From JALZAI01 sp038212215 (GTDB taxonomy: Bacteria > Actinomycetota > Actinomycetes > Mycobacteriales > Jatrophihabitantaceae), in NCBI GenBank assembly GCA_038212215.1, contig JBBQUT010000039.1, positions 1 to 39,822 of the forward strand: a DNA stretch of 39,822 bases. Reading direction: 5' to 3'. The position numbers and the translations under genes are program-made. Below, piece by piece: positions 39,688-39,822 of this stretch (the stretch's first letter is position 1; each line of letters starts with the position of its first letter). The notes beneath the pieces were generated by a model, which searched no databases, had not been told where the DNA came from, and saw nothing but the letters and a program-made list of their open reading frames with translations.

Positions 39688-39822
39688 TACTGCAGCCGTA
39701 GTTCGTGATCATTGGTTTTCGCGGCGTCGATAGTGGCAGTCGCGGGCTCGGGATTGGTGTCTTCGGCGCCAGGTTGACCAGGTGAGCAGCGTGGTGAGGC
39801 TGTGTGGTCCGGCGAGCAGTAG
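39683..39822 (-). mobile_element. Right end of an IS701-like insertion sequence, inverted copy (right window edge)
   Basis: This is an exact reverse complement of bases 2-141. The non-coding end with CTAG (39684-39687) faces the window interior, and the transposase reads out of the window's right edge towards the interior on the minus strand. Confidence 0.8.
39709..39822 (-). CDS. IS701-like transposase, C-terminal fragment (cut by window edge)
   Basis: The minus-strand frame ends at TGA (39711-39709) and encodes the same 37 residues as the copy at the left edge, including the RRRHQSRARDCHYRRR tail. The rest lies outside the window. Confidence 0.7.
   Translation of the reverse strand, partial: LLLAGPHSLTTLLTWSTWRRRHQSRARDCHYRRRENQ

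Overview
This is a high-GC actinobacterial segment. The evidence is an Lsr2 nucleoid protein, an F420-type LLM oxidoreductase, an NDMA-dependent (mycofactocin-class) alcohol dehydrogenase, DUF3099, HisN, and the SRAP / aroA / rsgA neighbourhood also known from mycobacteria. Genus cannot be fixed from the sequence. Both ends are the same 140 bp in inverted orientation: the 3' tail of an IS701-like transposase plus the element end, with CTAG at the edge. The window is therefore bounded by two copies of one insertion sequence, most simply because a contig ends in repeats.

Region 1 (0.14-3.6 kb) looks like the right end of an integrative element. It carries a small protein with a caspase-like His/Cys pair, a restriction-type HNH endonuclease, and a tyrosine integrase with an inserted Cys-rich segment. 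It ends in a 45-bp 3' half of an initiator tRNA(fMet), read as the attachment-site junction. Repeats between the integrase and the tRNA fragment look like arm-type sites.

Region 2 (3.7-10.9 kb) mixes intact and decayed genes: an excisionase-like gene with a coupled small ORF, a frameshifted zinc protein, a DUF3099 membrane protein, a 3' HNH remnant, a frameshifted aminoglycoside-phosphotransferase-like gene, an SGNH lipoprotein, a TMEM175-like channel and a VOC protein. Visible frameshifts cluster here and are not seen in the conserved genes to the right.

Region 3 (10.8-19.2 kb) is mainly envelope and transport: a YbhN-type membrane protein with an unusual fused N-terminus, a PadR / ABC ATPase / FtsX-type permease operon with an apparently autoregulated promoter, a GT39 glycosyltransferase, an LLM oxidoreductase and a GlsB-like membrane protein.

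Region 4 (19.2-28.8 kb) is regulatory and metabolic: an orphan NarL-type response regulator behind a tandem operator-like repeat, Lsr2, a HTH-TOBE molybdate-type regulator with MoaD, a small Cys-containing ORF behind a perfect palindrome, an FMN reductase, CoA-binding and YbaK proteins separated by 71-bp tandem repeats, SoxR divergent from an SDR/QueA-like pair, HisN divergent from DUF2087 and an aminotransferase, and a PlsC acyltransferase.

Region 5 (29.0-39.7 kb) starts with an apparent operon of NDMA-type alcohol dehydrogenase, MoxR-like ATPase (CoxD-like), VWA protein (CoxE-like) and XdhC-like protein (CoxF-like), with no CO dehydrogenase structural genes in view. It continues with EthD, RsgA, AroA, an SRAP protein, an alpha/beta hydrolase and an acyl-CoA synthetase. 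The last two are joined by an 18-bp repeat array that forms a 29-residue micro-ORF with ATGA overlaps at both ends. An SRPBCC protein and a small unknown protein end the region. The strongest candidates for something new are the micro-ORF relay, the dehydrogenase-CoxDEF operon, the cargo of the tRNA(fMet) element and the SoxR-SDR-QueA-like set.
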